Assembly: GCF_024763615.1 (NCBI RefSeq) | Contig: NC_077223.1 | Location: 105,772,627-105,836,626, forward strand | From: Phlebotomus papatasi | Lineage: Eukaryota > Arthropoda > Insecta > Diptera > Psychodidae | Reading direction: 5' to 3' | DNA: 64,000 bases | Shown: piece by piece, positions 21,684 to 33,600 of the stretch | How positions within the stretch are numbered: the first letter of the stretch is position 1 | How the letters are laid out: each line of letters opens with the position of its first letter | Notes under the pieces: model-generated | Told to the model about the DNA's origin: nothing | The model's database searches: none | What the model saw: the letters and a program-made list of their open reading frames with translations, nothing else | Position numbers and translations under genes: made by a program

Positions 21684-22071
21684 ATATCGTCGGTTCCGAA
21701 GAAGATTATTGTAAGTCCAAAATGTAAACTTTACAGGAAAGAGGTTTAAAGTTTGACAGCTAAAATTAATATTCATTAATTTCACTGCAATTAGTATACT
21801 TTCAGCTTTTGAAACTATTTTATCATACTTACGCATTGAATATCTTCTAGTTAACACTACTTTTAAATTAATTATAGCAAAATTGTGGGCAAAAAAACTC
21901 AATAATTGGGCACGCTGATTTTAAGTTTTTTTCTTGTAACTTTTGCAGGAATATCTTAATCAACATAAAATTTTGTGGGGATATAGATCTAAGGTTTCTG
22001 CATTCAATGATACCATCTTTTTATACTATTGTAAGTAGACTTACAATAGTCTTCTTCGGAACCGACGATAT
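21684..22071. mobile_element. TIR element with ATATCGTCGGTTCCGAAGAA ends
   Basis: Left arm 21684-21717 and right arm 22038-22071 match as 34-bp inverted repeats with one or two differences (GAAGATTATTGTAAGTC versus GAAGACTATTGTAAGTC). The right arm carries an extra short inverted copy of ATTGTAAGT. The interior of about 320 bp is AT-rich and non-coding. Confidence 0.8.
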
Positions 22072-22975
22072 GAGTTCCACATTTTGCTTGACTGAAATGC
22101 TTAAGGTGAACCGAACGAATGTGGCCATTTTTCTCCTCGTTTGTTACGACAAATAGTTTTGTTTTGGATCGATTGGAAACAAATTATGGAAAATTGATCC
22201 AATAAAACAGCATACAGTCGAAAAGGTCCTGAAAAAAATAGTCAAGCCTATTGGAAAAACTGATCTTCATCTCACGATGGTGATGTTGCAAATTTAATGA
22301 GATTTCAGGGTAATTGTTTAATTTAAGCTACCTAAACTCGATGAAATAATCATAGAAGACAAGAACTGTAAACTTCCCAAAAGCTCTCAAAAACCACCTT
22401 TCGAAATATTAAAAAAAAAACGGATATTTTCCTTAAATAAAATGGAATTGATATATCTTTGGGGGACAAATGTTAGATTAGGATCAATTGAGACTATACT
22501 CTTGGTTATACTAATTATATTTTTGAAAAAATTAAGTTTTGAAATTTGCCTTGGGTGGCCTACGAACTTATGTAATCATCCAATAGTTATTTCTGATAGT
22601 TTACAATAGCTAAACCAGCTAAACCATCCGAAAGAATCGACCACTACTACACTATTCCAATTGCAAATTAAATTTGAAATTTAAATATTTGTAAGGCATT
22701 TAATTAAGTTTCTTCCATTGGAACAGTGGGCGTTAGTTGAACGATATTTGAATTTTTTAATAATAATTTTGATGAGGAATTTAAGTTAATTGCAATAAAA
22801 AACAACATTAATTTAACCCTCAGGAAATCTTTAATTGCGCTATATGCTCACAAGTACTTTTTCTGCTGTAATTAAATGAAAAGCGCATAAATCATTTCAT
22901 TTTTGGGACTTCCACTTCCGCAGTACTTCCACTTTAATGTACACCACTTTCAAGCTAATATCTCCCCCTTGATTA

Positions 22976-23293
22976 TAATAATGCTGGCACAATATCCATA
23001 AACGGGAAATTAAGTGTAGCATAATTGATGCAGGGTACTCAATGGGTCAAGTGGTAGAGCACTCGCTCTATGATGCAAGTGTCCCGGGTTCGAATCCCCT
23101 TTAGGTCACCAGGAATTTTTCTGGCGTTAAAGGTATTCGGATTGCATCCAGTGAGCATCACTGCACTTGATTCCACAGGCATGGGACTGACAACTTCATC
23201 CCGTACAAGAAAAAAATAATAATGCATGTCTAGAAATCCCCTTGCGGGAAGGCCTTGCTCCTTCATGGAATGTTGTACCAGCATTATTTTTTA
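22976..23293 (+). mobile_element. tRNA-derived SINE-like unit inside inverted tips
   Basis: AATGGGTCAAGTGGTAGAGC (23041-23060) is a pol III A-box-like segment, and GGGTTCGAATCCCC (23086-23099) is a near-perfect B box at the expected distance, so this is a tRNA-like head. The cloverleaf is degenerate (the acceptor arm does not pair). It is followed by about 180 bp of unrelated body. The outer tips AATAATGCTGGCACAATATC and AATGTTGTACCAGCATTATT are inverted repeats, which a normal SINE does not have. Confidence 0.7.
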
Positions 23294-23316
23294 TTGATGT
23301 AACTCGATCACTTTAG

Positions 23317-23395
23317 CCAGAAGAATTCCACATAGGACAGTTGCATCATAGAGCGAGTATTCTACCCTTTGATCCATTAAGTGCCCCCTTAAAAC
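23317..23395 (-). mobile_element. second tRNA-derived SINE head, inverted
   Basis: On the minus strand it reads TTAATGGATCAAAGGGTAGA then ACTCGCTCTATGATGCAACT, matching the anticodon-arm region of the unit at 23041-23085. The B box is degraded. It lies 25 bp beyond the first unit in head-to-head orientation. Confidence 0.6.
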
Positions 23396-23399
23396 TACC

Positions 23400-24405
23400 C
23401 TTCCAATTTAAGTGGCTTTGTCTATTTCAATAGATTTTATATATAATTTTTAATATAATATTAACGTAATTTTCATGAAAGATACCTTATTTTTCAAGCT
23501 GCCCTAATCAATTTAGTTGCAATAGATAAAATCGAAATGGTAGATTGATTCAGCAGAAGAGACTGAAGATTTACACCAGGGCAGGAATATTTATCATCAA
23601 ACTTTTTTTTTGAATTTAGCACGTCTTTTCCTGTGCAATTTTTGTATTTCTGGTTATCTTTCCTTGATCTTGCTCTATAATCTCCGAAAGCTAAGTGAGT
23701 AAATGGATAATTTGTAGGGATAGGGAAATGAAAGGGAAAATCAAGCATTATTTTCTGCGCCGATCCTGGTTTGGGAAAACTTCTTGTTGTTGCCAAAATC
23801 TATTAATAGTAAGTATACATAATGTGCATATAGCTAACTACTAAACTAAACGATATACTCTCCCTCTAATATTAAAAACATTTTCTTTTTGCACTTTACG
23901 AATGGGACACTTTGAAAAATCATGTGCGCAAGGGGATTATCTTAAAGACATGATAAGTTATGTCTTTCCTTTTGTCGTTTTTGTTAATCATATGCTAGAC
24001 ACAATTATTAGATGTTTTAATATGGGATTCTATTTCGCGGAAGGAGATACTATACACGGAAAAATTGAAGATTTTCAAACCAAAACACCAGAAATTTAAT
24101 TTTAGATCCCTTTCGATGAATTGTGCTTTCATTCTGAATGCTTCATTATTTAGTTTTAGTGGCAATTGGCAATTTGTTTAACAATTTATTTGAATACCAT
24201 GAAAATTTATCTTTCAGGGACGGGTATTTCAAATCTTAACATTTTAATAAATAATTTTATTAACACTTTACTGTATAAATTACCTCGTAAAAAAAATTTA
24301 TCATGAGAATTTTGACATAATTCACCAATATGCTGAATTAAAAAGTTTTGTAGTCGAATTTTTGTCTTAGGAAATTACTTTTTCTTTCAAATTTTTACTG
24401 CAGAT
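23400..24405. other. AT-rich non-coding stretch
   Basis: No gene or repeat was recognised. The short open frames at 23494-23796 (-) and 23902-24099 (+) have no recognisable similarity or splice context. Confidence 0.35.
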
Positions 24406-24409
24406 TTTC

Positions 24410-25445
24410 ACAGTATCTGTAAACAGTAAAATGTACCGTTTCTGCGTATAAAAACAACTTTTCAACGAGCATTAAGTTTTTACTCGTCATGTGAAAAGCA
24501 AGATTTTACTATTTCCATAAGCAGTGAAATGTACTGTTCCTAAGAACAGTAAAATTTACTGTTGATAAGAACAGCAAAATAAAAAAAATTACAAATAAAT
24601 CAGTAACAAAAGCACATTCTACTCGAATTTAATATAAATTTTCAAAAATACTTTTCTCTGATCAGGAATCTTTTAACAGTTCCTAAGAACAGTAAAATAT
24701 ATAGAAAATAAATGAGTAATCAAAGTACATTCCATGCGAATTTAATATAAAGCTTTAAAACTTCTTATTCTCTGCAATCAGCAAATTTTTACAGTTTCCT
24801 CGAATAGTAAAATCCACTGTTTCTCAGTAAAATTTACTATTCCTGAGAACAGTGAAATTTACTGTTCCTAAGAACAACAAAATTCTTTGTTTATAAGAAC
24901 AGTAAAATAAGTAAAATTTCCGTGAGCAGTGAAATGTACTGTTCCCAAAAATAGTTAAATTTACTGTTCCTGTGAACAGTAAAATTTTCCGTTCCCGTAA
25001 ACAGTAAAATTAATAAGACATAAATCAGTAAGCAAAGCACATTCTACTCGAATTTGATATTTTTAATAATACTTTTCTCTGATCGGGAATTTTTTAACTG
25101 TTCCTAAGAACAGTAAAATAAATAGAAAATAAATGAGTAATCAAAGTATATTCCATGCAAATTTAATATAAAGCTTTAAAACTTCTTATTTTCTGCATTC
25201 AGTAAATTTTTACTGTTTCCTCGAATAACTGATCCTAATAACAACGAAATAAATAACAAACGAATCATCAATTAAAAACAATGTACTCGAATTTAATAAA
25301 GTTTTGGAACTGCTCTGCTATCAATAAATTTTTATAGTTCATGCTAAAAACAAAATTTTCTGTTCCCGTCAGCAGTAAAATTTACTATTCCTAAGAACAG
25401 TAGAGTTTACTGTTCGTAAGAACAGTTAAATAAGATATAAATAAA
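24410..25445. repeat. palindromic ACAGTAAAAT/ATTTTACTGT satellite-like array
   Basis: The motif AACAGTAAAATTTACTGTTC, itself near-palindromic, and its halves recur more than fifteen times. A larger unit of about 425 bp is superimposed: 24590-24800 and 25015-25225 share CATTCTACTCGAATTT, ACTTTTCTCTGATC, ATGAGTAATCAAAGTA, TTCCATGC and AAGCTTTAAAACTTCTTAT in order. It is non-coding, and neither a TIR nor a tail was found. Confidence 0.8.
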
Positions 25446-25519
25446 TCAGTAATTAAATAGCGTTCCATTCTGTTTAATAGATTTCAATAATTCATATTTT
25501 TTTCTTTCATAAGAACGTA

Positions 25520-25852
25520 ATTAACGTATGATTGAAGATTTTCCGGTGATCGCCAGTAGGAATGAAGTCACCTCAAGATTTAAAACACTTTTATAATCTT
25601 CACCATTTTTTTTTAATCTTCCCCAGAGCTTTCGGTCCGGATATGGACCTTCTTCAGTGGCTATAAGGATATTTTTTATTCATTTTAAAAATTATTCTTG
25701 TACAAGTTCGTTTTTTCGTTGGACATATTCAAATCTACTCACTCGACTAAACTATGTTTCTTGATCTTGGGGAAGTTTAAAAAAGTGTTTTAATCTTCAG
25801 ATGACTTCATTCAAACTGGCGATCATCGGAAAATCTTCAATCATACATTAAC
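25520..25852. mobile_element. element with ~46-bp inverted flanks around a hammerhead-like motif
   Basis: Left flank 25525-25570 (ATGATTGAAGATTTTCCGGT, GATCGCCAGTAGGAATGAAG) and right flank 25802-25846 are complementary. A second inner inverted pair (AATCTTCCCC / GGGGAAG) brackets the ribozyme-like core at 25622-25661. Penelope-like retroelements are known both for hammerheads and for inverted or partial terminal copies, so a degenerate member of that group is my best reading. Confidence 0.55.
25622..25661 (-). ncRNA. candidate minimal hammerhead ribozyme motif
   Basis: On the minus strand: CCA, then CTGAAGA (25651-25657 complement), one A, stem II GGTCC/GGACC with a six-base loop, GAAA (25630-25633 complement), G-C, then TC and TGG. 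The CUGANGA and GAAA boxes are intact, stem II is 5 bp, and stem I starts CCA/TGG. Stem III is reduced to a single G-C pair. The outer part of stem I is weak. The geometry is identical to that at 44644-44697. Confidence 0.6.
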
Positions 25853-25974
25853 CACGCCAGTCCAAACATCCAACGTAATTAACATTCACAAACTATGGAG
25901 CAAGTCTAAAACCGTTTTTGTTGTCTGGCATACCGGTTAAATAATTTTTTTACGGCTGAAAACAATTAATTTAA

Positions 25975-26250
25975 CAGGATCTAAATGTCCAAATTTACAG
26001 CCAAGTTGTCCAAATTAATAACCAAGTTGTCCAAAATAAGAGCCAAATTCACTTCTACATATCAATTCATTTTTAAACGTATTAAAACTAATTTTAGTAA
26101 AAATAAGACGATAAATAGCTTGCTAAGTTTCTGAACAACCCTTCTAAAAAGAGAGTAACAAGAAAAGTCAATTAGTATTGAAAATATCGCACTTCAAACT
26201 TGGAACATCGATGATTATAAGCAGACTGTCCAACATTATGAGCCATTACC
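25975..26250. repeat. dispersed repeat, inverted partner at 29085-29465
   Basis: It contains repeated AAGTTGTCCAAA, then CACTTCTACATATCAATTCA, TTGCTAAGTTTCTGAACAAC and ATTAGTATTGAAAATATC. All of these recur as reverse complement within 29085-29280. A more distant copy is at 3260-3420. The two close copies form a large inverted pair about 3 kb apart. Confidence 0.75.
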
Positions 26251-26259
26251 CTATTTCAA

Positions 26260-27367
26260 AAAATTAGCTTATTATAATTTTTTTTTTATTCTGTATATAT
26301 TCTAGGCATTGTAGATATTTAAAGAATCACGTGTACTGAGAGCTTATCGAGGTTTATCACTGACTTTTATCACTGTATTGTGCATTTCTTCTGCGGTCAT
26401 TATGGCAGTAAGAGCCATGAGGCATGAGATTTAATTAAAATTGATGCTCTTTAGGCAATTTGCGAAAATTTATCATTATTTCACATCACCATAAATGTAT
26501 TTTTTTTTAAATAATTTTAGTAATTATTCCTCTTTCGCGGTTTATCTCTGTACAATTATTGTATGCACTTTGCTTAAATATTCCGTTCATCACCATAAAA
26601 TTGCTTAAATAGGTTTTCTCAAACCATGGCCTTTTAAATGCTCTGAGTTGCCAGGAAATCAGGGAAAATTGATGATTAGGATTAATAAAAAAAAATGTAT
26701 AAAGTGAGGAAAAAATTTGCGTATTTTTAGATACATTCGCACTTCTCGACACGCGATAGACACTAAAGAAAAAAATCTGTATGTTTTCACACAATTTCGT
26801 AGGAGGATATAAGAAGTTCCTGGGGAATTACTCAGCCATCACCTCAACAACATTCCTGGGCGAATGTGTAGGTCAGAATGTGTTCAATGTTTTTCGATAG
26901 ATTTTGTACTAATCACATTTTTTTTTAAATAACTTGCCATGTAATTGTAATTAATGCTCAATGTAAAAACTTATTGCTAGGAGAAGTGTGCGGTTTCGTG
27001 ATATTTACTTGACAGGCTAAAAATATTCTTAGAGGAATCTTAACTTCTTCGATGGTAATCGTTGAGATTATTTTGCACTGAACAAGTCGCTTGATGAGTG
27101 CACGTTCGATAAGAGACTGATGAACAAGAAAATTTGAGATCTTAGCATTACATCTGAATTCTCTCGTGATCTTGATCTCACGCTCTTTCTCTTTGAGGAA
27201 AAGAGAGAAAATTCTCAAAAAGTGGTCAAATATCGTGAATTTAACGAAATTTTAAATCAACATCATAATATTTAAAAATTAATTTTGTTTAGTTAAAGAT
27301 GATTGAATTTAAGTGATAGCGGTACTTTTCTGGATTATTTTATTTATGTTAAGAGAAATATGCTGAC
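26260..27367. other. AT-rich non-coding stretch
   Basis: No gene, RNA or repeat was recognised. Frames at 26507-26794 and 26958-27218 (minus) look like chance. Confidence 0.35.
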
Positions 27368-27880
27368 ACACGGTAAAAAAATATGTAAAATTTTACTACT
27401 ATAATAGTGCAAAATCGACCATTTTTGTTGTTTAATTTAAAAATGTTTAAAAAATTCACAATAATTTAGTAATTTATTGTCACGTGATTGAAAATTACCA
27501 CTATTATAGTTGAAAAATTTTCAACGACGTTGTTTAATTTGAAAATGTGTAAAATTTTAACACTATAATCTTGTGAAAATCTAAATGTGAAAATTTAATT
27601 GCGATCTGTGTAAAATTTCTCACTATTATAGTCATAAAAAATTTCAACAATGTTTTGGAGTTTAAAACTGTTGAAAAATTCTAAAAATTGCCACTATGAT
27701 TATGATTATAGTTTTACTAAGTATGACTAAGTATGATTATAGTTTTTCATATTATTATAGTGTGAAAAAATACACAACTTTATGGTATTTTTTGTCACAT
27801 AATCAAAAATTAATACTATTATAGTTTAATCATAATTTTTCACATTATTATAGTGTGAAGCCTTGTGTATTTTAACCAAA

Positions 27881-27998
27881 GTTGTTGAATTTTTAAACAA
27901 AAGTTGTCGAATTTTTAAACAAAAGTTGTTGAATTTTTAAACAAAAGTTGTTGAATTTTCAGATAAAAGTTATTGAATTTTTAAACAAAAGTTGTGTA
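27881..27998. repeat. ~23-bp tandem repeat, five to six units
   Basis: The unit AAAGTTGTTGAATTTTTAAAC is repeated with few changes. It lies in the interior of the TIR element at 27368-28541. The complementary AAATTCAACAATTTTTGAG lies at about 28366. Confidence 0.85.
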
Positions 27999-28140
27999 AA
28001 AATTGTTGAATTTCCGTTTAAGACTTATACTTCAGTCGAAATGCTTTTCATTCGGCAAGTCTTATAGAACATCAAATATTTATATGCATAATAAGTATAT
28101 CGTGAATATCCGAGCATCAAATGTAATTATCTCGCATTAT

Positions 28141-28278
28141 GGCCTCTACACATTGGGAGCAATTTTTGTCAAAAATTGCTTTTTTGAAGGAAATTCCCTG
28201 CAGCGTTGTAGGGGGAAACGTCAAATTTCTGTCAAAAACGCATTTTTTGACGAAAATTGCTCCCAATGTGTAGACGCC
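28141..28278. mobile_element. foldback MITE family D, copy 3
   Basis: A 138-bp element with GGCCTCTACACATTGGGAGC and GCTCCCAATGTGTAGACGCC ends, nested in the 27368-28541 element. It is the least diverged copy together with 17663-17800. Confidence 0.9.
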
Positions 28279-29084
28279 TTTAGAGAGGATCCCGAGTACA
28301 GGGAAAAACATTACAAATGTCTAAAAAGGCAAAAAAAAAACTAAAATATAAACTAAATGTAATGAAAATTCAACAATTTTTGAGTTTACATACAAAAATT
28401 CAAGAATTTTTAAATTTAACAACTCCAAATTCAACAACTTTAAATTAAATGATTTTAAATTATACATTTTTTCCAAATTTAACACTATAATAGTGGTGTG
28501 AAAGATTACACACTATATTAGTGTTATTTTTTTTATTGTGCAGTAAAGGATTCGAAAATTCATTGATTTTAGAGATCAATTTCGAATTAGACAAAAACTT
28601 TGCAATTGGACGCAAATATATGCAGTTTGACAAATTTCTGCAAATTATTGCCTCCTTTTGCAAATTTTTGTCTCCGAATGAGCACTATAGTAGCGCCATC
28701 TTAACCGAAACATTACTTATTTATACGTATTTGGCGTTCTTCTTACAAAATCAACGTATTTGCACTCTCGATGAACAAACACCGTAGGTTCTGTTTTCTC
28801 AATAACTTTGATTAATAAAACTTTAATTTAAACTTTTAAATTTTTTTATTAAAATGTTCATACTGTTTTACGTATGGTCAAATTTGGAATGATGTAATGG
28901 ACACTTAAGGCACAGCTCAACTTTATAATGTATTTATGTTCTTAAGCCTTTTTTCGTAATTCGACTTTCAGAGCTGTCCGACTTTTAGAAATTTACACTG
29001 ACCATAATTTCAATATAATAATCACCATGAAAATTTCAAACTGGTATTATATCAACAAATTCCAAGAGCAATAGGAGAAAAGTT

Positions 29085-29465
29085 CAAAATTTTGGACAGG
29101 CTGCTTATAAGCATCAATGTCTAGAAGTTTTGAGTGTGATATTTTCAATACTAATTATTTTTTTGTTACTCTCTTTTCAAAAGGGTTGTTCAGAAACTTA
29201 GCAAGCTATTTACCGTCTTTGTTTTTACTAAAATTAGTCTTAATACGTTTATAAATGTATTGATATGTAGATGTGAATTTGAGTCTAATTTTGGACACCT
29301 TGGTTGTAAATTTGGACACTTTACTTGTAATTTTGGACAGCTAATCCGCCTCAATAGTATGCCCATTGTTCTCCATTTCATGAACCTATCTTGCCAAGTC
29401 AATCAATTTATTCTTAGTGTCTAATTTTACCGTCAAAGTGTCCAAATTTAGAAACTGTCCAAAAT
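29085..29465. repeat. dispersed repeat, inverted partner of 25975-26250
   Basis: Reverse complement of the segment at 26050-26250, followed by several AATTTTGGACA / AATTTGGACAC motifs that also occur as TGTCCAAA in the partner. Confidence 0.75.
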
Positions 29466-30610
29466 TATGACCTCTTCCATTAGTCAAAGAAGAGAAATTG
29501 GATTAATAAAAGAAATCTGAGCTCCGTTCTTTCATTTTACTTGTAAACATTTAATTTTTAATTCCTTTAAATCTTTTTAAGATTACTGGGATGCTTTTCA
29601 AATCATTTGAATCACTTTTGGCTTTGCATTCTTGGCATTCTTACTAAGATACTGCATTGGGATTGATTTTTTATAATAGAATTCACAAAAATAGAATCTA
29701 ATATATCAATTCCAATATAGTATGTTGTGATAAAATACAATCCCACACAGTTGCACTATTGGAATTATGTGGGATTGCTTTGTACCACAGATGCAATACA
29801 TTTTGCAAAAGATAATTAATAAAAGACGAATAATTTTCAATAAATCTTTTTATTTTAGTATGACGATCCGACCTTCACCGTTTCTGGAGACAGAACTGTA
29901 AAAAGAATCCACTTACGGTTTTCTTTTATTATTTCATAAATTTTCTAAAGTTCTATAGAGAAGGACAACTACCAATTAAAATTCTTAAAGAGCAAATGGA
30001 ACTTTGAATATTTCACTTAGTCTTTGTTAATTCAATTAATCGAGACTTTGGTTGAGCATAAACGGTTAATGAATTGAACAAAGATGGCGCTTTAGAATGG
30101 AAATTTTCTTTAATGACAATTGGGGAAAAAAGAAGAAGATTTAAGAGGAATGTTGTAAGCGAGTTATTTTTGGATGTGAATAAATTTTCTGAATAAAAAC
30201 GTTTGGATGAGGAAAAATCGGTCTCAGATCCGGATAATTGATAGAAAAATTCATATATTATTTTAATAGGTCAGGAAGGTCTTAAGGAAAGAGTTAACTC
30301 TTTCCAGACCACAACATATCCAGCGAACGAATTTCAGTAAAACTCACTTTATTGTAAGTCTTAGTGGTCAAATATGATACTTTTACAGAGAAAGAATTTT
30401 TTCCTCCTCTGGGAAATTGGAAAACTCATGGGTACTCTCGTCCCCAAAAGAACGCAAAGGATACATACTTCAATTTTCCCAAAGCCAATATTATCGATTT
30501 TGCAAACTATTTGTGCGTGTTAAAGGACTCCTGTACGATGTTGATAACTAAACAAGGTTAACTTCTATCAAAATTAATTGATCATTTTGATTGAAGGATT
30601 CTACACAAAA
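29466..30610. other. intergenic DNA downstream of the RPGRIP1L-like gene
   Basis: No gene was recognised. Small inverted motifs around ATTGGGATTG / CAATCCCAC (29656-29775) suggest a decayed MITE. Confidence 0.35.
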
Positions 30611-30616
30611 TTTATT
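30611..30616 (-). terminator. polyadenylation signal of the RPGRIP1L-like gene
   Basis: The minus-strand hexamer AATAAA lies 33 bp after the TAA stop (30649-30651). Its position supports the short form ending at this stop. Confidence 0.5.
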
Positions 30617-30648
30617 TCAGTATCTGCAGTAACATTCTAGATTATTTG

Positions 30649-33600
30649 TTACTTTGGATGGAATGTTAGATTCTCATTTGTACTTTCTGGAGATGGTAAG
30701 GCATAGGGCTGATAGAACGCTGCTCTTTCGAGTACATCCAACCGGTTTCGACTCTCCAAACTATCATAGTTTCCTCTTCCCACTCCAATGTCCAGTGAAC
30801 TAATTAGGAAGGTATCCGAAATTAGGGAAACTGAGGTGTCTGACCTTCGAAGAAAGAAAAACAGGGATAGGATTTCCACCTTATAAAACGGAAAAAATCT
30901 CACACACAAACCTCGATCCATCGCTCGTGAGGCTCGTGATGGATGTGCACATTTTTGCTCCGCTTTCACACACTTTTGGCGCCATTATCTGGTGGGAGAT
31001 GAAAATAGAATGGGAATTAAACAAAAAAGAGATCTGGGAGAGTCAAGTGCATTTCACCTCTTTGGTCACGTCCACAGCCTCTGGCCCGCTTCTGATGGTG
31101 ATCTTGTGGAGTTTCTCATTAAGAAGTTCATTCTCATCGCTGAGAAATTGAGCCCGACTCCGGAAGCCTTCCAATTCCACGGAAATCCTATCGTAATCGT
31201 TCTGTAAGGTGACTATCTTCTCAACCAATTCGGATTTTGAATGCAGAAGGGCTATTACGCTGGATTTTGCTTCGTCCAGATTCATCTGAAGGGAGTCGTT
31301 CTTTGTCTGAAGGGCATGAAACTTATCGCTTTTGGATGATGTCTCCTTCAGGAGCATTGAAAATCGTTCTTGTTGGGTTTTCAGGGATTGCTTTTCTGAT
31401 TCTGCTTCTGTTAGTTGCTCCCGGAGTTCTTCCACAAGACGCTTAGATTGTTCCAATTCACGTATTTGCTTGGCAATTCGTTCGCATTTCTCCGTTTGTT
31501 CGAACAGATTTTTCTGAAGTTCACCTGGAAAACAGTAGGGTAAAGTGATATAATTTGGAATTAGTGTTATAAGTTGGACAATTCGCTGGTACAAGTTGGA
31601 CATGGCTTTTTTCTTGATAAATACAGTACAAAACTTGTTTTTAAGCACAAGGAACCAAATTATAAAACTAAAGCATTAAAAATATACAAATAAAAATGAA
31701 GTACTAGGGGAAGTGAGGGATGCTTCGCACGTGCGAGCCTTCGAACAATCCGAGTTTTCTCTTTGTTTGAAAAGTGCTAGGTCCTCATTTCTTAGGCATT
31801 AAATAGATAATCATAAACCTCATCTTCACTGCAAAAATAGGCAACCTAGCCCTTCTTTCCTAGGTTCTAGAATCACAAATGCAAAAATGACCTAAAATGG
31901 GAAATTTTGATGAGTCACATTTCGTGTAATTTCTCACAGTTAAATTGATTTTCAGAAATAATCACTTACACCAATAGATGAAGGGTTAATCTGGGTTGAT
32001 ATTTACGTAATATTTTTTGCATCGGAGGAAAATTATTTTCCGAGTGGCGAAAAAATCCTTAATACTACACTGCGTATTGGTTCAACTGCTGAAAGTGTTA
32101 TGGTTCGCCAACTCATCAGGTAACTCCAGCACTTTAAAATCACAACATAACCTCAAAGAGGAAAACAAAGGAAAAGGAAGATGAAGAAAAGACAGCTGAT
32201 AAATTTTTAGGGTTGTCACATTTGAAATTTTCACATTTCAGTCGATTTTTCGACATAAATTTGCTAGAAAACAGTGCTTCAGAAAAATTAGAAGAAAACT
32301 GTTTTAGATACCTTCTTTTAGTGAAATAATGGTTTCCGTGGATTCGTGGAACTTGAATCTAATAATCGGTAAATAATTTTTAATTGTCAGCAAGAGTTAT
32401 TCTAGGAAAAAATGCGATGACGAACCTTAACAACCCATCGTGCGAATCTTGCCTCCACAGGCAAGGTTCGCACAAATCATCATACTTTTTTCATTTTCCT
32501 GTCCAGGAAAAAGAACAGATTTTACGGCAGTGAATGAGGCACGCATAGAAAGTTAAAAGACCACAGATTCTTGTGGTGCAGCGCAATTGATTGTCCATTT
32601 TACCGTTCAGCCAGAAAAAAATCTTGAATATTGACTTCCAAAAAGCGTGCGAACCATCCCTCACTTACCCTAAATTTATCAAGACAAAAAGCCCTGTCCA
32701 AATTGTACCATTGATTGTCCAACTTGTACCACTTTACCCTAGAACACATAAGGTTTTAGGACAAAATACTGACCATTCTTTTTCTTTTCCTCATTGAGAG
32801 CCATTGTACTTTGTTTGACGATCTCATCCATTTTCTCAGATTTACTTTTAAATTCCTTCTTCAGTTCATCTAATTTCTCTCTAATGTGAATTAATTGAAC
32901 ATTTTCTGCAATATGCTTCCGCAATCGTAGCTCTGAGACTTGGTTGAACAGTTCCTTATTCTTCTTGTGTTCATCTTTGAGTTCCTCCTTGAGAGCTTCC
33001 AGTTCTTTGGTTAACTCTTCTACTCGATCCTTGTACTCTTTTAGTAGTTCTTCCTGCTCTGGAGCTCTTTGTTCTGCATCAACTACCTTGTTGCCATCCT
33101 CTTTTGGAGATGGTGCAAGGTCGTCTAATGTAAGCCGACTCCCAGAATTTCGTCGATCAAAGGCTAATCCAAAGCGATCTCTCATCTCGGAAGATGGTCT
33201 TGTGGAGGCCAGTGGTATACCGTATTTTTTACAAATAGCTCCCAATTTTTCTCTCAGCTGAGAATTCTGCATTTCCAGATCAAAAATCTTCAGCTGAACA
33301 CGTTCCTCTACAGACAAAGTCTCTCGACTGCGATTAGACGTGCTTTTGATGTCAAAAGAAGTGATTCTCAGGAGTTTTGTGATGAGCCTCTTAATCTTTT
33401 CCTGATTGGCATGATTTTCTCGTTTCAATGTAAAATGTTCATCACAGATAGAGATATAGTTGTCCTCAAGATCTCTCCTGGACATTTTAGCCACACGTTG
33501 ATGCTCAAATATAAGATCTCTCTGGTCAGACTTTATGCATCCTCTATAGTTCTTATCATAGGGTGATAGTTCACATTGGTGATACCTGGAAAAACTTCTC

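Larger units (their letters stand above)
27368..28541. mobile_element. TIR element rich in ACTATAATAGT motifs
   Basis: The ends CACGGTAAAAAAATATGTAA and its counterpart AGTGTTATTTTTTTTATTGTG are imperfect inverted repeats. The near-palindrome ACTATAATAGT / ACTATTATAGT recurs about ten times across both arms (for example at 27398, 27498, 27625, 27816, 28484). A 23-bp tandem array (27881-27998) and a nested family D MITE (28141-28278) lie inside. It is non-coding. Confidence 0.65.

Noticed and set aside
23041..23112. Functional tRNA gene
   Set aside because: A and B boxes are good, but the acceptor arm does not pair and the anticodon loop is not standard.
24410..25445. CRISPR-like array of short palindromic repeats
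   Set aside because: Repeats are irregularly spaced and the genome is eukaryotic; the spacers are themselves repeats.
31043..31648. 201-aa frame as an independent protein starting at a Met in intron sequence
   Set aside because: Its first 40 codons lie in the MITE within intron 2; the real exon starts at the acceptor at 31524 and joins the RPGRIP1L-like frame.
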